DNA of 35,048 bases from Chara braunii (GCA_003427395.1 BFEA01000122.1:1267308-1302355), one strand, 5' to 3'. Positions 19,401 through 28,422 are shown, counted from the first letter of the stretch. A program made the numbers and translations. Notes: generated from the sequence alone by a model not told the origin.

Positions 19401-19830
19401 GCTGATATTTATGTAATGAACCCAGTCTGGCAGATACTCATCAATCGTCAAATACCAGTAGAGTCAGTATCTGCAGCAAAGTCTCCAATAATTGTGAGTG
19501 ATATCCCAAACAGTATCTCATTACCAGTAGATGAGGAGAGTGGAGGGGGATTAGACAGAGGAGAAGGTGGAAGAGATCAAAGATCACACAAGAGTAATCC
19601 CATCAAAGTCCCACTCCTTCTCCAGGCTTCTTCCCTCTCCACGTCAGCAACCAGTATCTGATAACAAGTAAGTTCTGATCACACAGTAGTGCCACGTGGC
19701 ACTCTTATCTTATGAAGACCATGAAGACACAGCAGATTATAGTGATGACGTCAACCTCAGGTGAGTACCCGAAACCCAATCTTCCACAGATCCCAATCTT
19801 CCTCCTCCTCACAACCAGTCACCTCATGTA
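19401..19830. other. No convincing gene; possible LTR outer part of element 2
   Basis: A 91-codon frame (19386-19661) has no recognisable domain. ACGT-core words appear here (CCACGTCAGC at 19637, GCCACGTGGC at 19691, TGACGTCA at 19746) and continue into the tandem region to the right. Confidence 0.4.
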
Positions 19831-19835
19831 GACAG

Positions 19836-20130
19836 CGTGGACAATGCCACGTCAGCAGTCAAGACAGGTGGCATATGCCACATCATCAATGAATATGGGT
19901 GGCACGCGCCACGTCAGCAATGTAGACTAGTGGCAGGCGCTGCATCATCATGCAATGTAGTCCTAAGGCAGCGCCACGTAGACCAGAGGCAGCGCCACAT
20001 CAGCATGCAATGTAGACCAGAGGCAGCGCCATGTAGACCAGAGGCAGCACCACATCAGCATGCAATGTAGACCAGAGGCAGCGCCACATCAGCATGCAAT
20101 GTAGACCAGCAGCGCCTCATCAGCATGCCT
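19836..20130. repeat. Tandem CCACRTCAGCATGCAATGTAGACCAG repeat
   Basis: Four or more units of about 34 bp (GTAGACCAGAGGCAGCGCCA + CATCAGCATGCAAT) at about 19960-20115, preceded by looser versions. Most units hold CCAC(G/A)TCA. With G this is the complement of TGACGTGG, a bZIP-type ACGT-core site. The region lies downstream of element 2 in that element's sense, where a 3' LTR U3 would be, and could be an enhancer-like repeat. This is inference. Confidence 0.6.
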
Positions 20131-20690
20131 GGCGCACAATGCAGAATGCGCCAGCATGTTGCCACAGTCCCTGTCGTCGTCGACAATGCTAGCATACAGC
20201 CAGCGTCGAGCCAGCACTTTGCCAGCGTAGTCGAAGTCAGGCCAGCACTCAAGAAGCATAGCAAGACTGAATGTTTGACTCCCTCGAGGCCAGCCTTAAG
20301 TAGCAGTTGTCGAAGTTGTCTGGCCTCGGGTGCTTCTCCCACAGTCTTCCAGATTGACTCACAGCCGAGGGCTCGGATTGTACAGTTGCAGACTTCTCCC
20401 TTGGACCTGATGTTGTCTGGGTACCTGCATACAAACAAGTGTGTGTGCTTGACGAGCGGCCTGGGATGGGTACCTTTGGACTTTGACTATTGGGGTCATG
20501 ACAGTTGACCAAAGTCAGTTGTCACACGCCCAGGCCCTGAGTCCTCGTGTGGGGTTTCTTTTTGCCCCTGTTTCGGCCTAGGCTGAGGGCGGCCGAGTTG
20601 GCCCACAGTTCTTTTCCACGAGACATATGGCATGGGTTATTGCATTCCGGTCGGCCCAGTTTTTGATCCATCGCAGAAAATACATTAATT

Positions 20691-21176
20691 CTAACTTAAC
20701 CCACGTTCATATGCAGCAACAATGTGAGGAGCAGTAGGTAGGAGTTCTTTCCTACTAAACCATCTGACTTCAGATGGAGGTTGGGACTTGAACTTCACCT
20801 TGTATTGCTTCTGAGGTCGTCCTCTGCCACCTGTAGAAAAATAGCCATGTTCCAATATCTTTTCAACTTCATAGCCTCCATTCACAGAGGGTGGAAATAT
20901 AGATGACCTATTTGGAAAGTTATCACTTTCTACGTAGGGTAGCAGCTTAGACGCATGGAAGACAGGGTATGTCCTTAGATGTGGAGGTACATCTATACGA
21001 TAGGAAGGTCCATCTTCTCCTCCAATTACTTTGAGAACTTCCCAGGGCCCGTAGTAGACAGGTAGCAGTTTTTGAGACACATTTTCTTCTAAGGAAAACT
21101 CTTTAGACTTAACCCAGACAAGGTCCCCTTCTTGGAATTGTGAAGGTCGGCGATGTCTATTAGCTTGTTCAATCAT
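20691..21176 (-). pseudogene. Element 2 integrase C-terminus with chromodomain
   Basis: Begins with the integrase C-terminal SH3-like region (NRHRRPSQFQEGDLVWVKS, VYYGPWEVLKVIG, YRIDVPPHLRTYPVFHASKL) and ends in a chromodomain (YEVEKILEHGYF, QYKVKFKSQPPSEVRWFSRKELL). In chromoviruses this domain binds methylated histone H3 and steers insertion into heterochromatin. In the chromodomain one of the usual aromatic cage positions is hard to place because the family's K-W-K-G-Y is replaced by K-F-K-S-Q. The frame itself is open for 161 codons. Confidence 0.85.
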
Positions 21177-21278
21177 TTATACTTGGGCTTTCTGTATGTT
21201 TTCCTTAACCTTTTTGATGTCTTCTTCGTATAAAACTGCGAATTCCCGCATTCCTGGGGGTAGCCTTTGAACCTGGTC

Positions 21279-21521
21279 TCATGTTAATGCATCAATAGGA
21301 CGCCTCGACTTCCATCCTTTATGCAGTGTGTTGGGCGTTCTTCCTGTAACAGTATGTATACTGTTATTGTAGGCACTAGCAATTTTAGGCAAGTTCTCAT
21401 CCCAATCGATTTGGTTAGGTCGGACATACATTCGCAAAAGTTGTTGGCAAAGACGATTCATTTGTTCAGTTTGGCCATTCGTTTCAGGCATGGTCAACCT
21501 GGTTCCATAGACTTCCATCAA
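21279..21521 (-). pseudogene. Element 2 integrase core, distal part
   Basis: Contains the third catalytic residue region (PETNGQTEQMNRLCQQLLR, Glu present) and DWDENLPKIASAYNNSIH, the conserved helix after it. The preceding core (about 21530-21730) is recognisable only in fragments with stops, so the first two Asp residues are not in a continuous frame. Confidence 0.8.
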
Positions 21522-21731
21522 CTTCTGTCATTGTAGACTGGTGAACCGAACATCTCTGTCTGATACGATGATTTTAAACTTTTGGGAAATTCATTCTCAA
21601 AGACCGACATCGCATCTGAATGACTAGTTCGGTTCTAGCTTCAACAGGCAAAGGAATGAACATAGCATACTTAGAGAATCTATCAACGATAACCATTACC
21701 CGACTGTTGCGGTTTCGACTCTTAGTGAGAC

Positions 21732-22034
21732 TCATAAAGTCTCACCTGACTCACTTGGAATAGGCAGCGGTCGCAATAGACCCATCGGATTCTTATGCGT
21801 GGGCTTGTTCCTTTGATAGACAAGACAAGTCCGCACATACGTTAGTACATCTTCCTTCATTCCTTTCCACTCAAAATGTTCACGCACATCGACATACGTC
21901 TTCTTAAAACCAAAGTGACCGTCCGCATCATGACATTCCCCAATGATTAAACTCTTGATTGGTTCTAGGTGAGGAACACACAATCTTTCTAGCAAGAAGA
22001 GTAAGTCATCAGTCATTCGATATTCCAGAAACAA
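21732..22034 (-). pseudogene. Element 2 integrase zinc-binding region
   Basis: HHCC-type region: IGECHDADGHFGFKKTY supplies both His ligands and RTCLVYQRNK the Cys region, but the second Cys is replaced by Tyr. RPLPIPSES is the conserved linker into the core, after which the frame breaks. Confidence 0.8.
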
Positions 22035-22248
22035 CTCAAGGTTTTTTCATAGAGTTTCAATGATAGGACTCAAAATAGGATCACTCTCATAACCCTGGCG
22101 AATTAGTTATTTCAATTCATTTCCGATATCGAGATATGAGATAATGGTTCCAAAGAAATCTGCACGCCTGGACAAAGCATCCGCAACCACGTTAGACTTA
22201 CTTTTGATGGTTTTCACCTCAAAGTCAAACATATCCAAGAAAGCAGAT

Positions 22249-22707
22249 CATCTTACCAACTTATCAGTCTCTTTATTTTTTCAAAAAAAATAATAAGACA
22301 GTATAGTATCATAAATAAATCAGACTTATTTTAGGCCGAGTCTTGATCCACTTCAAAGTAGAGTGATCAGAGTAGACAGTGAAGTGTCTCCCTAACAAGT
22401 AGTGTTTCCAGGTATCTAGTGCAACAACTAAGGCATACAATTCCCTTTAATATGTGGAGTTGGCCACTTTCTCTGACGGAAGTCTTCTGGATATAAACTC
22501 AATAGGTCTATGTCCCTTACTGCCGTCTTGCTGTAGCACAACCCCAATTCCATACTGACTTGAGTCAACCGTGACGATGAAAGGAAGAGAAGGGTCAACA
22601 ATCCTTAAGACAGGGTAGTGATTCAGAACATGCTTTAACTTTCTAAATGATGACTCACAATATTTTTCCCACAACCAAGGCTTTTTCTTTTTCAGCAGTC
22701 TTCTCAT
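22249..22707 (-). pseudogene. Element 2 RNase H with AT-rich insertion
   Basis: RT tether and RNase H start (LLKKKKPWLWEKYCESSF, IVTVDSSQYGIGVVLQQDGS, IEFISRRLPSEKVANSTY). A TAA at 22449-22447 replaces the next codon. Further on, near 22268-22332, about 60 bp of AT-rich DNA interrupts the sequence between the QPKL and SDKLV codons, as shown by comparison with the inverted copy at 22729-23000. The insertion has weak inverted ends (AATAAGTCTG / CTGTCTTATT). Confidence 0.8.
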
Positions 22708-22728
22708 AGGAGCAAGTATCTTCCTTTC

Positions 22729-23000
22729 ATCGTCACGATTGACGCAAGTCAGTATGAAATTGGGGTTGTGCTACAACAAGACTACAGTAAGGGACATAGA
22801 CCTGTTGAGTTTATATCCAGAAGACTTCCGTCAGAGAAAGTGGCAAACTCCACATATGAAAGAGAATTGTATGCCTTAGTTGTTGCACTAGATACCTCGA
22901 AACACTACTTGTTAGGGAGACACTTCACTGTCTACTCTGATCACTCTGCTTTGAAGTGGATCAAGACTCAGCCTAAACTCTCTGATAAGTTGGTAAGATG
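22729..23000 (+). pseudogene. Inverted copy of element 2 RNase H segment
   Basis: Plus-strand frame with DASQYEIGVVLQQDYSKGHR-like sequence, STYERELYALVVALDTSKHY, VYSDHSALKWIKTQPKLSDK. It is the reverse complement of 22249-22588 with few differences and lacks both the stop and the AT-rich insertion of that arm, so it records the less-damaged ancestor. It starts within the shared word TCTTCCTTTCATC and stops abruptly at 23000, where the element 3 terminal repeat begins. Confidence 0.85.
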
Positions 23001-23854
23001 CTCGTGAACCGACCCTCACTAATCGCGGTACCCCGAGCTTCCAACAGCTGGTTAAGAGAGCTATCTAATCGTGCAGCTGGAATTTATAGCATGCATGCAT
23101 GCGTGGAGAACACGGAATTACAGGGACTTAGGAAGAAGATTAGGAGAGGGAGCGCCTACGTTTTGCATGGCCAGACCGCGGCGTGGGGGACGTAGCCACT
23201 CTCCATGCATCGACCCGAGCATGCAGGCCGCGGGCTAACTAGGCACAGCAAGAGGGAAGGAGAGAGCGGGAAAGACGAAGCTCAAGAAGAAAGATACAGT
23301 TACAATGGCGCCCGCCCAAGATTACAGTTACTCGCAAGATTAAGGGCGCCGACTAATCAGAGCTCCGTTGTAACTGAAAAAGAAGCGCGCAAGCACAAGC
23401 AGCGCGCGACAAAAGAAATTCCAAATTCTTAAATTCCTAGCTAATGCAAAAATAAATACTAATTCCGAAAAAAAAATCCGAAGTTCCGAGAGCCGTCAAG
23501 GCTCGACAAGATTAAAAAAAAATAAAAAATAAAAAAATCGAAAAGAAAGAAGCAAAATTCCCGCGAGATCTCCTGCGCCTAAAATCCGACAACAGGACAG
23601 AAAAGAAGCACCGTCGAATATTATTAATCGCGCCTTTGTCGGCGCGACAGCCACTCAATCGGCCATCTCGGGACTTGTCCGGCCCTGAACCCAGCCATCC
23701 AAAAAAAAAGCGACGCAAGAAGACGAAGAAGCGAGGACACCAATGAAATTTCCCTTCGATCCCGATCTCTCGTAATTGACCCAACCTTCCCATCTTAGGA
23801 CCCCTCATTGTCATCGCGCAGAAAATCGTGCGGAGCAGAAATTGGTTCGTCACA
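23001..23854 (-). repeat. Element 3 3' LTR, truncated copy
   Basis: Matches 33837-34696 almost throughout. In element orientation it starts TGTGACGAACC at 23854. It holds only the part corresponding to the outer third of the right-hand LTR; the rest is missing at the chimeric junction 23000/23001. No classical polypurine tract lies directly beside it, which is unusual for a 3' LTR. Confidence 0.7.
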
Positions 23855-24097
23855 TATGTGACGCCCAGGGGGTTCCAATCTTAAGCAAACTCCTGTTTGC
23901 TTGAATCATGACACGTGTCGATCCCTCTAATCGATCGCCACGTGGAGCTTTCTACATTGCCACCAATTGTGCGAAGGAGTGTGGAAGTCATTCAGGGTGG
24001 CACACGTGGCTCTATACTACAATTTCCTCAGGATGGGCTCTCTTCAGTCCAAGGAGGGGATCGTGCGTGCCATCGCCGTGGCACGTGCATCAATGTC
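23855..24097. other. Spacer between LTR and accessory ORFs
   Basis: Begins with the second half of a 16-bp perfect palindrome (23848-23863) and contains ACGT-core words (ACACGTGTCG at 23911, CCACGTGG at 23939, GGCACGTGC at 24080). I see no gene. Confidence 0.5.
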
Positions 24098-24721
24098 CTA
24101 AGGGAAGGGAGAAGGGAAGACGATACATGGGGGCATGGCGAGGGGGTGGGTTAGTCGGGAGGAGGGGTAGAAAGCGTCCATCTCCGCGACTGTCTTCGGG
24201 AGCTCCTGATATCGGATGATCCGGTGGAAGCGAGGAAATCGATGACCACAATGAGGAAGGGAGGCGTGATAGTCGGGGTAGAGAGTGGTGAAAGTTCGAA
24301 AAAATGTCGTACGGAAGTGATCATGGTTTTCGCATGCGAGGATCGTCCCTGTGATCATGCTGTAAACCTCGATCATGTTGTGACCTCGTCGCGCGGCACT
24401 GAAGAGAAGGACATGGAGACATAAGACAGGGGTGGCACTCCGGGTAGAGGGATGGGGATGAACCGTGACGGCAAGACGGGTGGCGTAGAAGAAGTAGAAG
24501 GTGTCGATTGGGAAGGGATTGCATGGGAAGGTGATGCGGCTAGTGATGTGGCGGAGGGTGAGGTGGTCAAGGGGACGACGGGATAAGGACCGGGGACGAA
24601 GCCGGATGCCCCGCATCGGTACGAGTTCGAACTGGTGGACGGGCTGAGGTGGAGGGGGAGGGGGATCGGCTTCGTCGCCATCGGACTGGTGCGCTCGAAG
24701 TCTCGGCAGCAAGGTCCCCAT
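24098..24721 (-). CDS. Element 3 accessory frame C, unknown
   Basis: 207 codons from ATG 24721. It overlaps the end of frame B by 155 bp, in the phase reached by skipping one nucleotide. It opens with Pro-rich sequence (DPPPPPPQP) and continues with ordinary-looking protein sequence rich in Phe, Tyr and His (DTFYFFYATRLAV, YSMITGTILACENHDHF, MDAFYPSS). I recognise no domain. It could be a separate frame, a frameshift extension of frame B, or the decayed C-terminus of one original accessory protein. No transmembrane segment is clear, so an envelope role is not supported. Confidence 0.4.
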   Translation of the reverse strand: MGTLLPRLRAHQSDGDEADPPPPPPQPVHQFELVPMRGIRLRPRSLSRRPLDHLTLRHITSRITFPCNPFPIDTFYFFYATRLAVTVHPHPSTRSATPVLCLHVLLFSAARRGHNMIEVYSMITGTILACENHDHFRTTFFRTFTTLYPDYHASLPHCGHRFPRFHRIIRYQELPKTVAEMDAFYPSSRLTHPLAMPPCIVFPSPFP

Positions 24722-25634
24722 CGTCGTTCTTGGGTGGCTCGGGATCCTTGGATGGGTCGTTTGGGATCGGCAAATTCACTCCACTTGCGAACTCCGGCGG
24801 CTGCTTCCTTGCTGCGATCTCTTCTCTCCTTGGCGCCGCCTCGGGATCCTCCTCGTGAGGCTCTGCGCGATCCGTCTCTTCTTCCAACGTCTCCCACTCA
24901 TATTCCTCCTCTTCCTCCGACTGATCCTCTTCTTCTTCCTCTTCGCCCTGCTCTCCCTCTCTGTGCTCGCTGTAACTTCCTTCTTCGGGGGTTTCCTCTT
25001 CTTCTTCCTTGTCGCCTCCCTCTTCGTCCTCCTCCTCCTCCTCCTCTGTCGTTATCGCTTTGTCTTCGGATGTCGTTCGTGGCTGAAAGAAGGCGAGGTC
25101 GATTATCCTCCGCGAGTCCAAGTATTCTTGCCGCGATGGCGGGTTGTTGTCACTTTCCGGCTCCTCGAGGCAGGCTGACCACTGTAGGTAAGGCGTCAGA
25201 GCTCGTGAAAGGACGTGCGGGACCGGACTCTCGTCACACTGCGAAACGATATCGAGAGGGAGATCGTCGATCAGCTGCGCGAGAGGAATCGTGAGCTCCT
25301 GTACGATCAGCTGTCGATAGCCGGGCCGCACCGATCCGGATAGAAATCCGATAAGGTCTCCTTCCATCTCCGTTCTCCAAGCTTGGATGATTAGCAGCTC
25401 TAGGTATTTGCTCCAGGCGCGGTGCTCTATATCCCTCGTCCACGTCAACTGCACTCCGACCAGACACACCGAAAGATCGACGAAGTGTTCGCACCACAGT
25501 TCCCACTGTCTTCGGTAGAGGAGGGGAACAACGAGTGACTCCAGACGAAAGGAGAGACGGGGGCAAAGGTCAGACTGCCAGAAGGTAAGGAAGAGAGATG
25601 GGAGAGCGAAGGTAGAGAGCTGGGAGTGGTTCAT
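24567..25634 (-). CDS. Element 3 accessory frame B, acidic protein
   Basis: 355 codons from ATG 25634, whose first bases form ATGA with the stop of frame A. Residues 1-170 look globular and Trp/Leu-rich (LYRRQWELWCEHFVDLSV, WSKYLELLIIQAWRTEMEGD, LTIPLAQLIDDLPLDIV). Residues about 190-270 are almost all Glu/Asp (EEEEEEDEEGG, EEEEEEDQSEEEEEYEWE), resembling acidic tails of histone-binding proteins. The remainder is Pro/Ser/Arg-rich. I do not recognise the family. Its position after integrase makes it an accessory product of the retroelement; a chromatin-directed role would fit the acidic tail but is speculation. Confidence 0.5.
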   Translation of the reverse strand: MNHSQLSTFALPSLFLTFWQSDLCPRLSFRLESLVVPLLYRRQWELWCEHFVDLSVCLVGVQLTWTRDIEHRAWSKYLELLIIQAWRTEMEGDLIGFLSGSVRPGYRQLIVQELTIPLAQLIDDLPLDIVSQCDESPVPHVLSRALTPYLQWSACLEEPESDNNPPSRQEYLDSRRIIDLAFFQPRTTSEDKAITTEEEEEEDEEGGDKEEEEETPEEGSYSEHREGEQGEEEEEEDQSEEEEEYEWETLEEETDRAEPHEEDPEAAPRREEIAARKQPPEFASGVNLPIPNDPSKDPEPPKNDDGDLAAETSSAPVRWRRSRSPSPSTSARPPVRTRTDAGHPASSPVLIPSSP

Positions 25635-25981
25635 TGAGGTCGCTGGAAGGGAACGAGCTCTGGAAGCAACACCGCCGGCTCGTGCCGAGACGTTCGGAGC
25701 CCTCCGACTTCGATGCCGTCTGTGGGGACAAGATTGTCGCCGCGGCGCGTGAGCCACTGACTCCACTCCGTTGCTAGTTGCTGGCCCCACTCCCTTAACG
25801 ACGTCCGGATGGCCGTGTGTCGCAGGGGGCTGATTGTGCTAATATTGCCGTTGAAGGTGACAACGGTAGACACGTGGCTAACTCCTGGGGCTAACAGCCG
25901 TCGAACAGCCAACGCTTTTGCCAACACGATCGCTTCATGATGGCCCGCGAACCGGAACTCCGCCGCCACGTACACTCCCAT
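25631..25981 (-). CDS. Element 3 accessory frame A, unknown
   Basis: 116 codons from ATG 25981, starting 128 bp after the integrase stop. The sequence (MGVYVAAEFRFAGHHEAIVL, AKALAVRRLLAPGVSHVSTV) looks like folded protein, with two Trp-containing helices near residues 65-80 (REWGQQLATEWSQWL). The stop codon overlaps the start of frame B (ATGA). That is the arrangement of termination-reinitiation pairs, but it would equally result from one frameshift in a formerly continuous frame. No known domain. Confidence 0.45.
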   Translation of the reverse strand: MGVYVAAEFRFAGHHEAIVLAKALAVRRLLAPGVSHVSTVVTFNGNISTISPLRHTAIRTSLREWGQQLATEWSQWLTRRGDNLVPTDGIEVGGLRTSRHEPAVLLPELVPFQRPQ

Positions 25982-26109
25982 GGTACAGAAGAACTACGCG
26001 AGCCGTAGAAGATCCAGATTGAATCGCGGGTGATGAACTTGCCGAATTGCCGAAATGTCGCCACGTGGCGCCAGCATGTGATTGCCGAGAGCCCGCTCAG
26101 TGAGGAAAC

Positions 26110-27313
26110 TCATGGCGATGGCGATGAGGACGGAGTGAGAGAAGCAGGAGAGGATAAGAGTGATAAGGAATCGTCGTCCTCCTCTGTGGCGAAGGAGGAA
26201 GCAGACCCAACTGAAGATGGAGACGAAGGGAGAAGACGTAGATAGGACACGTGGCGGACGATCGGTCGAGCCGATCGGCTTCCCGAGACCTCCGGCACGA
26301 GGCGCACGGTGTTCACCCCGTTCGGGCCGAGTTCGATCACACGAAATCGCCCGAAGAATTGTGGCGTTATCTTCCCTTGGCGACCACATTTCCTCACTTG
26401 CACCAGGTCCCGTAATTTATACTGGGGTTGTGGTCCTGCGTTCCCATTCCGGGCCTCGTAGCTACGAAGCTGTCGGTCGTGGGCCAACTCAGTCATTTTC
26501 TAGCGCTTTCGGGCTATCGGGGAAGGGACCGTTCCATCAGCTCCATGTGCCGCTTGGCCTTGTCCCGAACCGTGGCTCTCGTGGGCCGTCGGTTCAATCA
26601 TCGGGGAGGCTCGGTATCGAGACACAGGCTATGCTATTGGTTCGTAATTGGAAGGGGCTAAGGCTCGTCGATTCGTGAGGCGTTCCCCGATGGACCGCCA
26701 GGATGTGATCTACGATATCGGGCCAGGGCCTCGGATCCCGTACCGCGATGTTTCGTCGCAGTGCTGTCTTTATCACCCGATTTGCGTTTTCTACCAGGCC
26801 GTTAGACTGTGACATGTGGGGTGCAGTGTTCCGAATGGCAATGCCATGTACGAGCAGACTCCTTAAAACTTCCCCTCTGAATTCTACCCCATTATCGGTG
26901 AGGATTTCCTATGTGTCCTGGTGCATCCCTAGAAACCAGTTGATGTATCGCGCAATTTCAGCCGCCTGTCGTGTACGACACGGATATGCCTCAATCCACT
27001 TTGAAAAGTGGTCTACGAATACCGGTAGGATTGAATACTCGCAACTATTAGGTCTAGGGGGCACCACAATATCGGTAGTATCCATGCTAACCCTCTGAAA
27101 CGGCCGTTCAACTACCGTCGGTACTATCGATCTTGGCGGTTGGATCGGCGCCTCGTCGGCAACGCAGAACTGGCAGTTCACGACAATGAATTTGACATCA
27201 TCGTGAATATTGGACCAATACCATTCATTCTTGTCGATTGCCGCTTCCGTGATCCGTACGGCAAAATGGGTTGCAGTTTCTTCGTGCGCTGGCTTGACTC
27301 TTGACCCAGTCAT
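26110..27313 (-). pseudogene. Element 3 integrase zinc region, core and C-terminus
   Basis: Three frame segments: 27313-26909, 26815-26594 (same frame, separated by TAG 26911-26909) and 26496-26110 after a frameshift. The zinc region shows AHEETATHF and VVNCQFC. The catalytic triad is intact: Asp in RVSMDTTDIVV, Asp in EILTDNGVEF just after the TAG, and Glu in SQSNGLVENANR. The C-terminal segment (YKLRDLVQVRKCG, FGRFRVIELGPNGVNTVRL) is the SH3-like DNA-binding part and ends in Ser/Pro-rich sequence. No chromodomain follows, unlike element 2. Confidence 0.88.
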
Positions 27314-27923
27314 ACCTCATGAACGGGTGTGGTACTACCATCCAAATCCCACTACCATTCATCTTCCGTTTTTCCAACCGTCCCTCGTTCCAACGATAGT
27401 CCCTAGCCCTTTCATTGACCCTCCTCCGGTCTTCCTTAGTGAAGTTCTGGAGGGGGTTTCCTACCAAGGTGGCAATTAGAGCGATGCCCATCCATACCTC
27501 AACCCTTCTAAACTTCCGGGTCTTTTCCAATCCTTCCTACGTGGCATCAAGAAATCGAGCCTCGGTCGGGATCTTATCAACCCAACACAAGGGACACAAC
27601 CAATGCTTATCGCCATTTCTGTACTGGATGCACGAGCCATGGGCTCGCGCGACACACTGTCGACAATCTATCCAGTCTACATATCCCTCCCCACTAGGAC
27701 GCATTGGGATCGAGTAGACGCGCGAGATCGCTTCACAAAAATAACAAAATTTGTCGGGTAGGGAGAGAAAAGAATAAGATGAGAGAGGAGAGAGAGGAGT
27801 CGTAAGATTACCTCCGTCACCCATTGCCAATCGCGTGCTTCTTGCCACGTGGAAGGACTGCCACTTGCCCGTACTTGGGTCCATTCGCTGACTCCGGTTC
27901 CTTCCACGGAATGATTTCTTCAC
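27225..27923 (-). pseudogene. PHD finger fused in frame to integrase N-terminus
   Basis: Frame 27923-27537 and, after one TAG, 27530-27225 in the same phase. The PHD finger spans 27746-27585: Cys60, Cys63, Cys87, Cys90, His95, Cys98, Cys110, Cys113 of the first segment, a complete C4-H-C3 set with the usual short C-x2-C pairs and the Trp two residues before the last pair. PHD fingers read histone H3 tails. About 70 residues further on comes the conserved integrase entry (TKEDRRRVNERARDYRWNEG, IWMVVPHPFMRYD). The PHD therefore sits between RNase H and the integrase zinc region. A frameshift near 27830 separates it from RNase H and another near 27300 from the integrase core. Confidence 0.8.
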
Positions 27924-28422
27924 CCTTAGGTACCTTAGCAGGGCGATGCAGACGTGTCAACCCGTCCGCGTTGCTGTGCCTCTCTGTCTTTCGATGGATG
28001 ATGTCGAAGTCGTATTCCTGTAGGCGCACCACCCATCGTCCAATCATACCCGTGTAATTAGTGAGCTTCTTGAGAGCCAATAATGGCTCGTGATCGGTTA
28101 CAAGGAGGAACTTTTGTCCATAAAGATACAGATGGAAGTGTTGAATTCCCCATACTACGACATAGCATTCACCTTGCGGGGCTGAATCGTTCCTCCACTC
28201 GTCTGGCATCGTGCGCGATGAGTACTCGATGACGTGTTCTCGATCGTCGTTCCCCTTTTGCGCTAGAATAGCGGAGATCGCCTCCGGCTGCCAGCCCGTG
28301 ATAAGAATGAACTACTTCGTAGGGTCCGGCCGGATCAAAATAGGTGTCGTTGCCAAGGCGTCCTTGAGGGTGGCGAAGACCTGTTCGCACTCTGCATCCC
28401 AGCTGAGGGGCTGGTCTTTTCA
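27817..28422 (-). pseudogene. Element 3 RNase H
   Basis: Same frame as RT, interrupted by TGA 28422-28420 (after ARPLTNLL) and TAG 28314-28312. Features are the tether (PLSWDAECEQVFATLKDALA), FILITGWQPEAISAILAQKG where the first catalytic Asp of the family is replaced by Gly, GECYVVVWGIQHFHLYLYG (Glu), LLVTDHEPLLAL (Asp) and SNADGLTRL (Asp). The frame ends at TGA 27819-27817, beyond which the polyprotein continues in another phase into the PHD finger. Confidence 0.88.

Larger units (their letters stand above)
20691..22707 (-). mobile_element. Ty3/gypsy chromovirus element 2, decayed and 5'-truncated
   Basis: Minus-strand remnants of the end of RT, RNase H, integrase and a chromodomain, in that order. 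Upstream parts (gag, protease, most of RT) are absent; the sequence instead turns into an inverted copy of its own RNase H region at 22729. A TGTCA-type end at about 20508 (minus) preceded by a partly purine-rich stretch could be the start of a 3' LTR, but no partner LTR exists to confirm it. Confidence 0.85.

Noticed and set aside
20125-20508. 127-codon frames on both strands left of element 2
   Set aside because: Overlap a tandem repeat and have no recognisable domain; more likely LTR or repeat sequence.
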